Below, one piece after another: positions 6,886 to 16,856 of a stretch of 64,000 nucleotides of DNA. Position 1 is the first letter of the stretch; each line of letters starts with the position of its first letter. The translations under genes were made by a program, and so were the position numbers. A model generated the notes under the pieces. It was not told the DNA's origin. It did not search any database and was given only the letters and a program-made list of their open reading frames with translations. Origin of the DNA: a virus; the IMG/VR virus record IMGVR_UViG_3300015371_000015, positions 1-64,000 of that record; one strand, given 5' to 3'.

Positions 6886-8903
6886 CGTACGAGAGCCGCG
6901 CCACAGCCCTTGCAGCTGCGCTGGGTGCGGATTTTAAAACCGCCCAAGCCGATAGGGGCTATCTTCTTCGTCTCGAGCGAGAAACAGATGAGCTCTTGCG
7001 GTTTCAGAACAGCCGGATGGAAGCAGCCGTTGCCGAGGCTACGTGCTTTACGGAGTCCTGGCTCGACTCTCGGAAGTGGACGGGTACAGCGGTTCTCGCC
7101 TCCGGGCGGATGTACTCAACCGCAGGTATCACCCGAGCTATTCCGACCTCATCTCGGTGGGTGGCCCGCGCGCAGCTGCACTGCACGGGTACATCAGGCA
7201 AGTACGCCTACTTCGGCATTGGTGATGGCACCAACTCACTGGCCATCGGTCAGACGTCGAGCTCTGCTACAGCGTTCGTCAACCGCTCGGCAGGCATCAG
7301 CGCTGGTGCTGTGATCATCCCCCGCACCATGCCGGCCTTGCCGGTGGGGGACTATCTGTGCACCATCACCAAGGACGAAGCTTACATCTCGATGACTATC
7401 CAGCCTGCTGCCTCAGCGGGCCAGGCCATCTATGGCTGCCGGGTCAAGATCTCTGATCTTCCGCTGGCGCCTACGGTGCTGTTCTTCTCAGCCAACGACA
7501 CCGCGGCTGGTGGTCTGAACTGGGGACCGTGTGTGATCTACGAAGAGCTCGCTGTTCCGCCACTGGCTAAGCGCTCGGTGGCTGGCGTGAACCTCTTCGG
7601 CTCAGGGCGTCCGCTGGCTCACTGGTGGGCAGACCCAACGACGGGTATTGGCCGCATGCTTCATATTCCTGGAGACAACGACGCTCGAGTCCCGGCACCA
7701 CTTGTGGGGTTCCTGCACCAGTCGTTGAGCGGCCTTGCCTCGTCGATCTACACCGAGTCCAGAATGGCCAACGTCCTGTCTGCTCTTGAGGGAGCAGGCT
7801 ACATGGTCGTGGCATCGGACAACGGTCCGAACGCTACTACCGCCGGAGGCACACAGGACAAGTACGGTAACCAGGCAGGTCTAGACGACTACGCATCCAT
7901 GATCAAGTGGGTGCGAACGCACCAGAACACGTCCGGTTTGAACCTTATCGCCCCATCTATGGGCAACTTCTTTGCGATGAACCTGCTTCAGCAACGCATC
8001 GTTGGCGGAATTACTGCAGTCGCAGGTATCTCCACTGGATACGATCTGGTGGCTGGTCTGTCAAATCCGACGTACCACGACCTGCTCCTGGCGGCATATT
8101 CTGCTGTCGACGATGCTGACTTTGTGACTAAGTCGCTGCTCTATGACCCGGCGCGGACAGCTCCGTACCGGTTCAGAGGAGTGCCTTGGCGTCTCTACGC
8201 CGGTGATTCGGACACGACGGCGCCCATCGCAAACACTCAGGCATTCGCCAACCTTATCCTTCCGTACTCGCCGGAGGCCACGGTTGTCACCTCGGCTGGA
8301 GCAGGCCATCTGGCTGATGCTCTCTACCAGGGCTCTGACATGGTGGCCTTCTTCAACAAGTACAACAGCATCGACGATGCCGTGGCACTGAGCACTGGTC
8401 CCAATGAGCGAAGGTTGCTCAAGAACCAGCCGGCGACGGTGCTTCAGTCGGGCACGGACTACATCGAGAAGTACGAGATCGTCTCAGATGGCTCGTCCTC
8501 ATCGGGCTGGCCGAATAGGCGTGAGATCTACTGCACACCTGTGGGTGGCGGTGCTCCTCGGTTGGTCCAGTACGAGAATGAGTACGGCGAACGTCGACTC
8601 AACGCTCGTCAGAACACAGTACTGTGGCGGGCTTTCGCCAAGGAATTCAATGCTGACACCACGCATGACGTCACGGTTCCGATCTGGGAGATCCAGAACG
8701 ACCGAGACAACCGGGTGCAGCTGCATGGGTTCTTCAGCGATGGCAAATGGTATCACTCTGGCGATGGCACTGTCGGGGGTAACCTTGCCGTGACTGGCAC
8801 AGTCAGTGGTTCCAACATCGGCCCGCAATTCAAGGGCATCTATCAAGCTGGCTCTGAGCCGGCCGGACAACCGACAGGTACCCTTATCCTAGTGAGGCCA
8901 TAA
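6882..8903 (+). CDS. Tail fibre with alpha/beta-hydrolase domain
   Basis: 673 aa from GTG 6882 (GTGA overlap with the previous stop). N-terminal docking end, then a carbohydrate-binding-like beta region (about 40-220). An alpha/beta-hydrolase follows (about 240-495): nucleophile in LIAPSMGNFFAM (Ser about 359), acid in YAGDSDTTAP (about 442) and His in GAGHLADALY (about 475). The C-terminus is beta-rich. Likely an esterase or deacetylase acting on a host surface polymer during adsorption; substrate unknown. Confidence 0.75.
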   Translation: MTYESRATALAAALGADFKTAQADRGYLLRLERETDELLRFQNSRMEAAVAEATCFTESWLDSRKWTGTAVLASGRMYSTAGITRAIPTSSRWVARAQLHCTGTSGKYAYFGIGDGTNSLAIGQTSSSATAFVNRSAGISAGAVIIPRTMPALPVGDYLCTITKDEAYISMTIQPAASAGQAIYGCRVKISDLPLAPTVLFFSANDTAAGGLNWGPCVIYEELAVPPLAKRSVAGVNLFGSGRPLAHWWADPTTGIGRMLHIPGDNDARVPAPLVGFLHQSLSGLASSIYTESRMANVLSALEGAGYMVVASDNGPNATTAGGTQDKYGNQAGLDDYASMIKWVRTHQNTSGLNLIAPSMGNFFAMNLLQQRIVGGITAVAGISTGYDLVAGLSNPTYHDLLLAAYSAVDDADFVTKSLLYDPARTAPYRFRGVPWRLYAGDSDTTAPIANTQAFANLILPYSPEATVVTSAGAGHLADALYQGSDMVAFFNKYNSIDDAVALSTGPNERRLLKNQPATVLQSGTDYIEKYEIVSDGSSSSGWPNRREIYCTPVGGGAPRLVQYENEYGERRLNARQNTVLWRAFAKEFNADTTHDVTVPIWEIQNDRDNRVQLHGFFSDGKWYHSGDGTVGGNLAVTGTVSGSNIGPQFKGIYQAGSEPAGQPTGTLILVRP

Positions 8904-10378
8904 TGGCAGTATCGATCAAGCAAACGGTCACCCAGACGGGGACTACGTCATCGGTGAACACGACGTTCACTACCACGGCGGACATTCTTCCTGGCGAAGA
9001 CATCTTCATTGCTTTGGGTCGAGCTACCCAGACGGGTCACGCTGCAGGCATCTCCAACATCACGACGAGCGCCGGGGCCGGGACATTTGAACGAGTAGCG
9101 ACATCCATCAGGGCGTCGACTTTCGATCTCGTTCTGGCCCGGCTCCGGTGCACGACGCTGATTCCATCAGGCTCCACTATCACCGCAGTGTCTCGTACGT
9201 CTGAGGCCAAGCGTGGTGGAGTCATGCAGGTCGTCTCGGGCCTGAAGGCTACCTATACGGCAGCCAACGCAAGCTCGGGTAACGCTGCTGACAACGCTGA
9301 CGGCGGCACAAGCTCTGGTCCCAACGGCTCTAGCACTGCAGAAAGCGGCTCGACAACCGGTGCGACTACAGCAGCGGACTGTCTGGTCCTGGGTGTGGGT
9401 TCAGTTGGTGGTACCAGCACAGTGAGCGCTGGCTCAGGCTTTACTCAGATGGGTCAAGCCAAGTCGGCCAGCGGCACCTCAGATCGAGGCTGTATCCTCG
9501 AATACAAAATCGTTTCTGCTACCGGTGTTCAGACAGCTACGGCTACGCTGAGCGCTACCGGTGGTTGGGCCATGGCCGTAGCGGCTTTCGAGATCGAGCC
9601 TGATCCGCCGGCCGGACATACTGATGAATTCACTGCCACGCAGAACACTTCGGGCACATCGCTGGCTATTCCCGTACCTCGGGCCGTGCCAGTAGGCAGC
9701 CTTGCTGTCGTGTCGTTCGCGGCACATATTCAGACTGGGTCTTATACCATCACCGACTCACGAGGCAACACCTATACGGTGGATGATGGTCCGAATGACT
9801 TCGGTCTGGGCCCATCGGCTGCAGGCTACGCGCGACAAGGTCAGTCACGATTGAGTACCGCGCTCCAAGCAGGCGACACCATCACTATCACAGCAACTGG
9901 CGCAACACCAGCCAAGTGGGCAGCGGTTGTGGGCATCTTCAGTCTGCCTGCGAATGCATATTTCGGCGACGTTGATGCGCTGGAGACGCTGGGCGAGCTT
10001 GACATGTACGCCCCTCCTGTCACTTCGCAAAGAACGAACGCTCTCGTCGTGATTTCGCACTACATGGTGAACTCCGGTCGAACATTAACGGCGAAGAATG
10101 GCTGGACGCTTAGTGCCAAGGCAGTGACTACTGCCGCATCAGCCAACCGAGCAGTAGTTCAGGCATGGAAGTACTTTCCTTCCGTGATCTCAACGCCCCT
10201 GGCTGAGATGTTCGCCAGCTACGATACGTCTGGTGATGCTGGTCATATTGCTCGAGTCTTCGAGACTCCTGCTCCGGCATTGGTCCTGAAGCGCTGGACT
10301 GGTTCCGCCTGGGAGACCGTTACACCTAAGCGATGGACTGGCTCAGCTTGGGAAACCATTACTGCAAAGGAGCTGTAG
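8903..10378 (+). CDS. Tail fibre/adhesin-like protein, beta-rich
   Basis: 491 aa, ATG overlapping the previous stop by one base. Two similar Ser/Thr/Gly-rich beta domains (about 1-230 and 235-455), each with strands of the type TTADILPGEDIFIALG and a final GWAMAVAAFEIEP-type closing strand. Ends with a duplicated KRWTGSAWETVTP / KRWTGSAWETITA motif. Related in pattern to the 11504-13180 gene. No catalytic motif. Probably a structural or carbohydrate-binding fibre part. Confidence 0.65.
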   Translation: MAVSIKQTVTQTGTTSSVNTTFTTTADILPGEDIFIALGRATQTGHAAGISNITTSAGAGTFERVATSIRASTFDLVLARLRCTTLIPSGSTITAVSRTSEAKRGGVMQVVSGLKATYTAANASSGNAADNADGGTSSGPNGSSTAESGSTTGATTAADCLVLGVGSVGGTSTVSAGSGFTQMGQAKSASGTSDRGCILEYKIVSATGVQTATATLSATGGWAMAVAAFEIEPDPPAGHTDEFTATQNTSGTSLAIPVPRAVPVGSLAVVSFAAHIQTGSYTITDSRGNTYTVDDGPNDFGLGPSAAGYARQGQSRLSTALQAGDTITITATGATPAKWAAVVGIFSLPANAYFGDVDALETLGELDMYAPPVTSQRTNALVVISHYMVNSGRTLTAKNGWTLSAKAVTTAASANRAVVQAWKYFPSVISTPLAEMFASYDTSGDAGHIARVFETPAPALVLKRWTGSAWETVTPKRWTGSAWETITAKEL

Positions 10379-10397
10379 AGCTCGGAAAGGAACATAG

Positions 10398-11504
10398 ATG
10401 AGCTCTCGACTCGATCGCTGGATTGTAAAGGACGGAGCGGAGCGGCGGCGTGGTCATGTCGATCGGCCGCTGCTTCCTCCCGAAACCCCTCCGGACTATG
10501 TGCCCCAGTTCTTGGGCGACCCCGGAGCGAACAAGTACATGCTGGGATGGGCCCTTGGGCCGAACGGCAACGACTCGATAGCTGCGATTCAGGACAACCC
10601 CGGATACCCGGGTGACTCCAAGATCAGTGTCATCCACGACTACTCAAGCAACGGACAGGGAATCGACACCGCATCGGCGAACGCTGCCCTTGCGCTGAAC
10701 ATGATTCCTTCGCAGTCTGTCAAGTTCAAGAGCGCTGGCACCACGCCAGCTGCAATCGCAGCTAGTATTGCCTCAGGCGCGCGCGACGGGTGGATTGATA
10801 CCATGGCTGCCTACCTGGACAGCATCGCACCGCAGTTCATGTATCTGTGTTACCACCACGAGCCCGGTGGCGATTTCGGATCTTCGGCCAACACCCAGGC
10901 AATGAAGGACTACCGAGATGCCACTCGGAGAATGGTCTTGAGAATCCGCGCTGCGGGCGTAACAAACGTCCAGTGGCAGTGCATCTTGGAGACGCCATGG
11001 AACTTCGCTGGAAGCGGCGTTTCTGGGGCTCCTGTGAGTGGTTCTCCGTCATGGATGGACTTCCGTTTCTGGCACGCTGACTGGGATTGGAGGAACAACC
11101 GCTGGTTTGACGATCTGACGATGGACATGTTTGGCATCGACCAGTATGTCCCGATGATTGGAGGTACCAATTATCGGCAGTTCGGCACCGATCTTGGCTA
11201 CGTCAAGACCAAGCTGGCTGCAGCCGGAGCTCCTAACTGGCCTATCACCATTATGGAGCATGGTATGAACAACGACGCCGTGGGCCACAACTGGCCAGAC
11301 TATGCGACCAAGAAGGTTGCGTACATGAAGGCCAACAACGTCAAGCTCACAACCTACTGGGACAACTCAGACGAGCTCGGGCGTTACTCCTTCGGTCCCC
11401 GTCCGGCCGGCGTCACCGACACCACCCTGTACGACCAGGATGGTACCAAGTTGACGGGCTACAACATCGTCCGTGACGGATCTGTAAAGGTGGTGAACAG
11501 CTAG
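10398..11504 (+). CDS. Glycoside-hydrolase-like (GH26-type) tail protein
   Basis: 368 aa, GGAAAGG before the ATG. A TIM-barrel glycosidase pattern is visible: acid/base Glu in YLCYHHEPGGDF (about 155) and a candidate nucleophile Glu in PITIMEHGMNND (about 288), with aromatic substrate-binding stretches WMDFRFWHADWDWRN. The layout resembles GH26 (mannanase-type) enzymes of clan A. It sits between beta-rich fibre genes, which fits a virion depolymerase acting on host cell-surface glycan. Exact glycan unknown. Confidence 0.65.
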   Translation: MSSRLDRWIVKDGAERRRGHVDRPLLPPETPPDYVPQFLGDPGANKYMLGWALGPNGNDSIAAIQDNPGYPGDSKISVIHDYSSNGQGIDTASANAALALNMIPSQSVKFKSAGTTPAAIAASIASGARDGWIDTMAAYLDSIAPQFMYLCYHHEPGGDFGSSANTQAMKDYRDATRRMVLRIRAAGVTNVQWQCILETPWNFAGSGVSGAPVSGSPSWMDFRFWHADWDWRNNRWFDDLTMDMFGIDQYVPMIGGTNYRQFGTDLGYVKTKLAAAGAPNWPITIMEHGMNNDAVGHNWPDYATKKVAYMKANNVKLTTYWDNSDELGRYSFGPRPAGVTDTTLYDQDGTKLTGYNIVRDGSVKVVNS

Positions 11505-13180
11505 TGGTTATTCAAGCTCCTACAGTACTTACCGCAGGAGGCAGCGGCACCGACGGGCTTGAGTACACGACTGCCGTTGTCGGACCCGATGCTGGTTCGC
11601 TGATTGCTGTCTTCGTGGAGGCAGGCGCTCTTGCTTCTGGTGAGAACGACATCCCCACGATCAGCGACACCATCGGTCTGACGTGGACACAGGTAGACAC
11701 CGAGGTTGGCTACACCGGTCTCTGGATGCGTGGAACATGGTTTGTGGCGGAAGCAGATACGTCGGACACAGGAACCATCAAGTTCACATTCGCCCATACC
11801 CAGTCGAACTGTCACTGGCACGTAATCCAGATCAAGGGCGCGAACAATACCGATCCGGTGGTTCAGGTCATCTCGACGGCCTTCAACACTACGGTCAATC
11901 CGAGCGTCACCCTCCCGGCTCCTCCTGACCCCACCAGCCTCGTGCTGGGCGCTGTCATGCGCAATGCCACAACTCCTATGGCGCCGGGAGCGAACCATAC
12001 TCTGCTCTCAAGTGTCAACGGTAACTCTGGCCCCGCTGTGGGCTCGGATGTTACCTACGACATGGCGCCCGCGGCGCAGACGGTTGGCATCACGACTAGC
12101 TCTGGTGTCCAGAAGACCGTCTACGCGCTCGAGATCGCTATGGGTGGCGACGTTGCGCCTCCTCCCACTCCTGCGGAAGCAACGCTGATCCGTAGCTGGA
12201 AGCAGATCGAGACCACTTCGGACAACGTCTTCGAGCTCACTGTTCCTCACGACATCGAGGTCGGCGAGACTCTCGTTATCTCTATCAACCGAGTCACGGG
12301 CGCTTCGCCTCAGCCGATCACTGGCGTGACTGGTATCGGCGCCAACGTGGCGTCGCTGGTCGCTACCTCGACGCGTGCTTCAACGATGATCGCCGGCACA
12401 ATCGTGATTCCGGTCACGGAGAAGATCCTCAACGGCACTGTCCTGAACGTCAACATCACCTCAGGATCGCCATCTCGCAAGGCTGCTGTCTGTAGCGTGT
12501 GGTCTGGCTTGACCGGCGAAGTGAACGCTGACAGTGGGAACGTATTCGGCTCAGGTCCCAACGGATCGTCGGCTGCGCCTTCTGCCAGCACCACAGGATC
12601 GGTTTCTGAGATCCCGGCACTCCTCATCGGTACGTTCGGTCATGGCACTCAGGTGTTCACGCCAGATCCTGGAAACACACTTGTGGACACCATTGCTACG
12701 GCAGTGGGCACCACGGACCGAGGCGTATCACAGGCATATCGCGTGGAGTCTGCGGTTGGGGTAAAGACGATGGGTGGCTCTCTATCGGCCACCGGCAGCT
12801 GGGCAGTGAACGTTATTGCCCTGCCGCTTGCCTCAGCCGCCCCAGGAGCCCCAACAGTAGTCACCAGTGGCAACCAGATCGACATCGAGCCTGGAGATGA
12901 GATCGACTTCACGGCCGAGGACAGCACCGCTGGCGGTGCCATGACCTTTGTCTGGGAGCAAACTGGCGGCGAGCCGGTGGACTTCGTAGCAACAGGTCCT
13001 GACCTTCACATCCCGGAGGCGCCTTGGACCATCGCAGGTACCACGCTCACATTCAAGGTATCGGTCACCTCTGGTGGCGTAACTTCGACTGGCACCGTAA
13101 CAGCAACAGTGTTTCCCGCTGAGGGCCGCATTGTCGTCAACGGAGTCGAGGTACCTCTCAAGACCATTCAAGTCGGATAA
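11504..13180 (+). CDS. Tail fibre/adhesin-like protein, beta-rich
   Basis: 558 aa from GTG 11504, which shares one base with the previous TAG. Two large Thr/Ser-rich beta domains like those of the 8903-10378 gene, then an Ig/PKD-like domain (about 450-540: DIEPGDEIDFTAEDSTAGG, then FVWEQTGGEPVDF). Ends RIVVNGVEVPLKTIQVG. No catalytic residues seen. Likely a surface-exposed virion protein. Confidence 0.65.
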   Translation: MVIQAPTVLTAGGSGTDGLEYTTAVVGPDAGSLIAVFVEAGALASGENDIPTISDTIGLTWTQVDTEVGYTGLWMRGTWFVAEADTSDTGTIKFTFAHTQSNCHWHVIQIKGANNTDPVVQVISTAFNTTVNPSVTLPAPPDPTSLVLGAVMRNATTPMAPGANHTLLSSVNGNSGPAVGSDVTYDMAPAAQTVGITTSSGVQKTVYALEIAMGGDVAPPPTPAEATLIRSWKQIETTSDNVFELTVPHDIEVGETLVISINRVTGASPQPITGVTGIGANVASLVATSTRASTMIAGTIVIPVTEKILNGTVLNVNITSGSPSRKAAVCSVWSGLTGEVNADSGNVFGSGPNGSSAAPSASTTGSVSEIPALLIGTFGHGTQVFTPDPGNTLVDTIATAVGTTDRGVSQAYRVESAVGVKTMGGSLSATGSWAVNVIALPLASAAPGAPTVVTSGNQIDIEPGDEIDFTAEDSTAGGAMTFVWEQTGGEPVDFVATGPDLHIPEAPWTIAGTTLTFKVSVTSGGVTSTGTVTATVFPAEGRIVVNGVEVPLKTIQVG

Positions 13181-13197
13181 AAGGAAGGAGGGCCTGT

Positions 13198-14643
13198 ATG
13201 GCACAGCAAGCAGTCATTGTCGCTTTGCCCCCGGCGCTGGACCCAGTCCGGCTCGTCGGAGACGAGGAGAAGCATGCAACGATCTTGTACTTCGGCGACA
13301 CCGCTTCACTCCCTGCTGATGCGAAGACTACGATTCTGGAGTCTCTTGCTACGGTGGCGAATCTCTTCATGCCTTTCGCGGAAGAGACGATTGGAGTCGA
13401 AAGACTAGGGTCGGATGTACCTCCGGCTCTCGTCGCGAAGCTCTCGAACCGATGCTTGGGTAAGATCCGGGACACGTTCCAGGTCAACCCCTCGATCGTT
13501 AGCTACATGAGCAACGGGACGCAGTACCCGCAGTACACACCGCATGTCACGCTGGGCTATCCCGACTTCCAGGCCGAGGTGGGTCTCAAGGAGTTGACCA
13601 AGACTCTCTACGAGATCCGCTTTGACCGTCTGGCGCTGTGGTGGGATGACGAGCGTATCGAGTTTCCTCTCGGTGCTCAAGACCGGGGCATGATGCGAGC
13701 GCTTTCTCAGGATGCCATGGCGAAGGTCGGAGACTTCCTCGAGCACCACGGTATCAAGGGCATGAAGTGGGGCGTTCGGCGCAAGGATCCCTCGGGGTCA
13801 GGCTCGAGCGGTTCTTCGGATAAGTCCAGCGACGACAAGTCGACCAAGAAGGCCATGGACAAGATGGCTGTGGGCTCAGTGGTTCCGATGAAGCAGTCGG
13901 ACGGCACGACCAAGCTTCTGATCAAGAAGAAAGACGGGTCGTGGAAGGAGACGTATGTCTCTGCCGACGCTGAGAAGTTCATTCGCGCCACGCAGAAGGA
14001 AGGCCACGAGATCAGCGACCGCGAGCTTCGGGAGACCGTGCAGCGGGCGAAGATGGTCAAGGAGTACGACCAGTGGTTCGGAGATGGTCCTAACAAGGAG
14101 CTTCAGCAGCGGGTCGAGCAAATGCGGCTTCAGAAGGAATACAAGCAGCTCAACACCGAGCTCAATCCCCCGAAGAAGTCCATGGTCAAGAAGTTCGTGG
14201 CCGCTAGCGAAGCCGGCTTCAATGCCTATCAGAAGATCGATCAGATCTCGGGCGGCGCGGTGAGCAAGAAGGTCAAGATGAACATGAACGCTGCGCTCTT
14301 CCCGCCGACGAACAATTCGGCACCAAAGAGCAAGCCGTTCGCGGGGCCAGGCCCCAAGACCAAGGGCTTCCGAGGAAAGACGCCTCCTCCGGCTCCTTGG
14401 GGCTCAGGCTCTCCCGCGGGCGCGCACATGCCCGGGGGCGCAAGGATCAAGCCGAACCCCAACTTCAAGCCGCGCTCATCTCAGCAGCCTGTGCCAAACA
14501 TCTCCACTATCGGGCACATGCCGAACAACTTCAAGAACTCGGACGGGTCATTCCGACCTGGCATGTTCATTCGGCCTGACGGCTCGGCCTTCCCGGTTCG
14601 AACGCCAGCAGACCTGCCGAAGGCGCTCCCTAGGGGGTCGTAA
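13198..14643 (+). CDS. 2H-phosphoesterase domain fused to KGMKWGVR-type head protein
   Basis: 481 aa, AAGGAAGGAGG before the ATG. Residues 1-165 have the two H-x-T/S-x motifs of the 2H phosphoesterase fold (HATILYFGD about 26; HVTLGYPD about 116), related to 2'-5' RNA ligase-type enzymes. At about 182 lies HHGIKGMKWGVRRK, a motif common in phage head-associated proteins. The rest is long, basic and low-complexity (Gly/Pro/Lys). Inference: a virion- or prohead-associated enzyme; some phage 2H enzymes destroy cyclic-nucleotide signals, but this has not been shown for this type. Confidence 0.7.
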   Translation: MAQQAVIVALPPALDPVRLVGDEEKHATILYFGDTASLPADAKTTILESLATVANLFMPFAEETIGVERLGSDVPPALVAKLSNRCLGKIRDTFQVNPSIVSYMSNGTQYPQYTPHVTLGYPDFQAEVGLKELTKTLYEIRFDRLALWWDDERIEFPLGAQDRGMMRALSQDAMAKVGDFLEHHGIKGMKWGVRRKDPSGSGSSGSSDKSSDDKSTKKAMDKMAVGSVVPMKQSDGTTKLLIKKKDGSWKETYVSADAEKFIRATQKEGHEISDRELRETVQRAKMVKEYDQWFGDGPNKELQQRVEQMRLQKEYKQLNTELNPPKKSMVKKFVAASEAGFNAYQKIDQISGGAVSKKVKMNMNAALFPPTNNSAPKSKPFAGPGPKTKGFRGKTPPPAPWGSGSPAGAHMPGGARIKPNPNFKPRSSQQPVPNISTIGHMPNNFKNSDGSFRPGMFIRPDGSAFPVRTPADLPKALPRGS

Positions 14644-15053
14644 TGCCAGATCTGACCGTGGACGAGTTCCTTGCACACCACGGCGTTAAGGGCATGAAGT
14701 GGGGAGTCCGCAAGGATCAGCCACCGCCGATGTCTGCGACGGAGAAGCTTCTAGCTCATCCCGCGGTCCAGCTTGCGAAGGGTACGAAGGAAGGCAATGC
14801 TGCCAACCTGGCTATCACCGCAGCTGGTATCGCGGCCGTCGCGGCATCGGCACCTGTGTCCGCGCCAATTCTCATCGGCGGTACCGTCAGCGCGCGAATC
14901 GCCATCAAGTCTTACGAGGCTTACAAGATGTTCTATCAGAAGCACCCAAGCAAGCTGCTACCCAAACCGAATCCTGACCGTATGGCTCGTCTGAAGACCG
15001 GATCTGAGATGCGCAAGCAGCTACTCAAGGAACACGGGTCTAAGAAGCTATAG
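14643..15053 (+). CDS. Small head-associated protein with KGMKWGVR motif
   Basis: 136 aa, ATG sharing one base with the preceding TAA. Residues about 8-21 repeat the motif of the gene before it (HHGVKGMKWGVRK), showing that this is a portable targeting or processing tag. A hydrophobic Ala/Gly-rich segment (about 50-85) may be a membrane or buried helix; the C-terminus is basic. Probably incorporated with the prohead. Confidence 0.6.
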   Translation: MPDLTVDEFLAHHGVKGMKWGVRKDQPPPMSATEKLLAHPAVQLAKGTKEGNAANLAITAAGIAAVAASAPVSAPILIGGTVSARIAIKSYEAYKMFYQKHPSKLLPKPNPDRMARLKTGSEMRKQLLKEHGSKKL

Positions 15054-15068
15054 GAACAGGAGGCCATA

Positions 15069-16832
15069 GTGCTGTCAAACACCGCTGTACCGATCTACTA
15101 TGGCCGCTTCCGAGAGCAGGTCAAGCGGGGAGAGATCCCTGTGTGTCGTGAAATCTCACTAGAGATGAATCGCATTGACGCTCTCATCGAAGACCCTACG
15201 GTCTACTACGACGACCAAGCCATCAACGGCTTCATCGCATTCTGTGAGGGCGAACTGACTCTGACAGATGGTGAGCCACTCCGATTGCTCGACTCATTCA
15301 AGCTGTGGGCTGAGCAGATCTTCGGATGGTGGTACTACGTCGACGAACCGGTCTGGGAGCCGGCTACTCCGCTGAAAGAGGCGGGGTATGTCACAAAGAC
15401 GGTGAAGAAGAGGCTTACAAGCAAGCAGTACCTAATCGTGGCTCGAGGCGCTGCCAAGTCTATGTATGCCGCTTGCTTGCAAGCCTACTTCCTCACTGTC
15501 GATACCGAGACCACGCACCAGATCACCACCGCACCAACCATGAAACAGGCCGAGGAAGTGCTCTCGCCGATCCGGACAGCGATCACTCGCCACCCCGGAC
15601 CGATGTTCGAATACTTAACTTACGGTTCACTTCAAAATACGACTGGAAACAGAGCAGACCGAGTCAAGCTCGCGTCGACCAAGAAGGGTGTCGAGAACTT
15701 CCTGACTGGTTCGATGCTCGAGATTCGTCCCATGGCCATCAACAAGCTTCAAGGCCTGCGTACTAAGATGAACACTGTAGATGAGTGGTTGTCTGGCGAT
15801 CTACGTGAGGACGTTGTCAACGCGATCGAGCAGGGCGCATCCAAGGTGCCCGAGTACTTGATCGTCGCTATCAGCTCTGAGGGTACAGTCCGTAATGGTT
15901 CTGGCGACACCATCAAGCTTTCGCTGGCCGACCGCCTCAAGGGCGACTTCTATGACCCGTTCACTTCGATCTGGCACTACAAGCTGGACGAGCTGGAGGA
16001 GGTTGGAGACCCGTCTAAGTGGCTGAAAGCTAACCCAAACCTGGGCATAACGGTCAGCTATGAGACTTATCAGCGCGACGTTCTGCAGGCCGAGAAGGCC
16101 CCCGCGACGCGGAACGACATCCTCGCCAAGCGCTTCGGCATTCCCATGGAGGGCTACACGTACTTCTTCACATACGAAGAGACGCTGCCCCAGATGCGGA
16201 TTGACGGCACCATCATTCCCATTGACACTCGCGGCATGCCGTGCACGATGGGAGCGGACTTGAGCCAGGGAGACGACTTCTGTGCGTTTACCTTCCTCTT
16301 CCCATTGGCGAATGGGTCGTTCGCAATCAAGACTCGAAGTTACATCACACAGCTCACTTTGGACAACCTCCCCGGCGCCATGTGGCAGAAGTACCAAGAG
16401 TTCATTCAAGAGGGCTCTCTCATCATCATGGACGCCACGGTCCTAGACATGCTCGACGTGTTCGACGATCTCGACGCGTTCATTGTCAAGATGGACTACG
16501 ACGTCAGGGCCATGGGCTTCGACCCATACAACGCCAAGGAGTTCGTCAACCGTTGGGAGCAAGAGAACGGTCCGTACAACATCGAGAAGGTTCAGCAGGG
16601 CGCACGAACTGAGTCGGTTCCGCTTGGCGAGCTCAAGAAGCTTTCCGAGAACCACATGCTTCTGTTCGACGAGGTCTTGCTGACTTTCTGCATGGGCAAC
16701 GCGATCACCATCGAGGACACCAACGGTAACCGGAAGCTGTTGAAGCGCCGGCATGAGGAGAAGGTTGACAACGTCGCCGCCCTCATGGACGCGTGGATCG
16801 TCTTCAAACTACACAAGGAGGAGTTCGAGTGA
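15069..16832 (+). CDS. terL: Terminase large subunit
   Basis: 587 aa from GTG 15069. ATPase part: Walker-A-like LIVARGAAKSMYAA (about 125-138), Walker-B-like MNTVDEWLSGD (about 234-244). Nuclease part begins MGADLSQGDDFCAFTF (about 394-409) with further Asp residues at IIMDATVLDMLDVFDD (about 457-472). Length is usual for the family. It packages DNA through the portal encoded directly downstream. No convincing small subunit lies next to it. Confidence 0.9.
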   Translation: MLSNTAVPIYYGRFREQVKRGEIPVCREISLEMNRIDALIEDPTVYYDDQAINGFIAFCEGELTLTDGEPLRLLDSFKLWAEQIFGWWYYVDEPVWEPATPLKEAGYVTKTVKKRLTSKQYLIVARGAAKSMYAACLQAYFLTVDTETTHQITTAPTMKQAEEVLSPIRTAITRHPGPMFEYLTYGSLQNTTGNRADRVKLASTKKGVENFLTGSMLEIRPMAINKLQGLRTKMNTVDEWLSGDLREDVVNAIEQGASKVPEYLIVAISSEGTVRNGSGDTIKLSLADRLKGDFYDPFTSIWHYKLDELEEVGDPSKWLKANPNLGITVSYETYQRDVLQAEKAPATRNDILAKRFGIPMEGYTYFFTYEETLPQMRIDGTIIPIDTRGMPCTMGADLSQGDDFCAFTFLFPLANGSFAIKTRSYITQLTLDNLPGAMWQKYQEFIQEGSLIIMDATVLDMLDVFDDLDAFIVKMDYDVRAMGFDPYNAKEFVNRWEQENGPYNIEKVQQGARTESVPLGELKKLSENHMLLFDEVLLTFCMGNAITIEDTNGNRKLLKRRHEEKVDNVAALMDAWIVFKLHKEEFE

Positions 16833-16856
16833 TGAAGACAGATGAAGGGGGTGACT

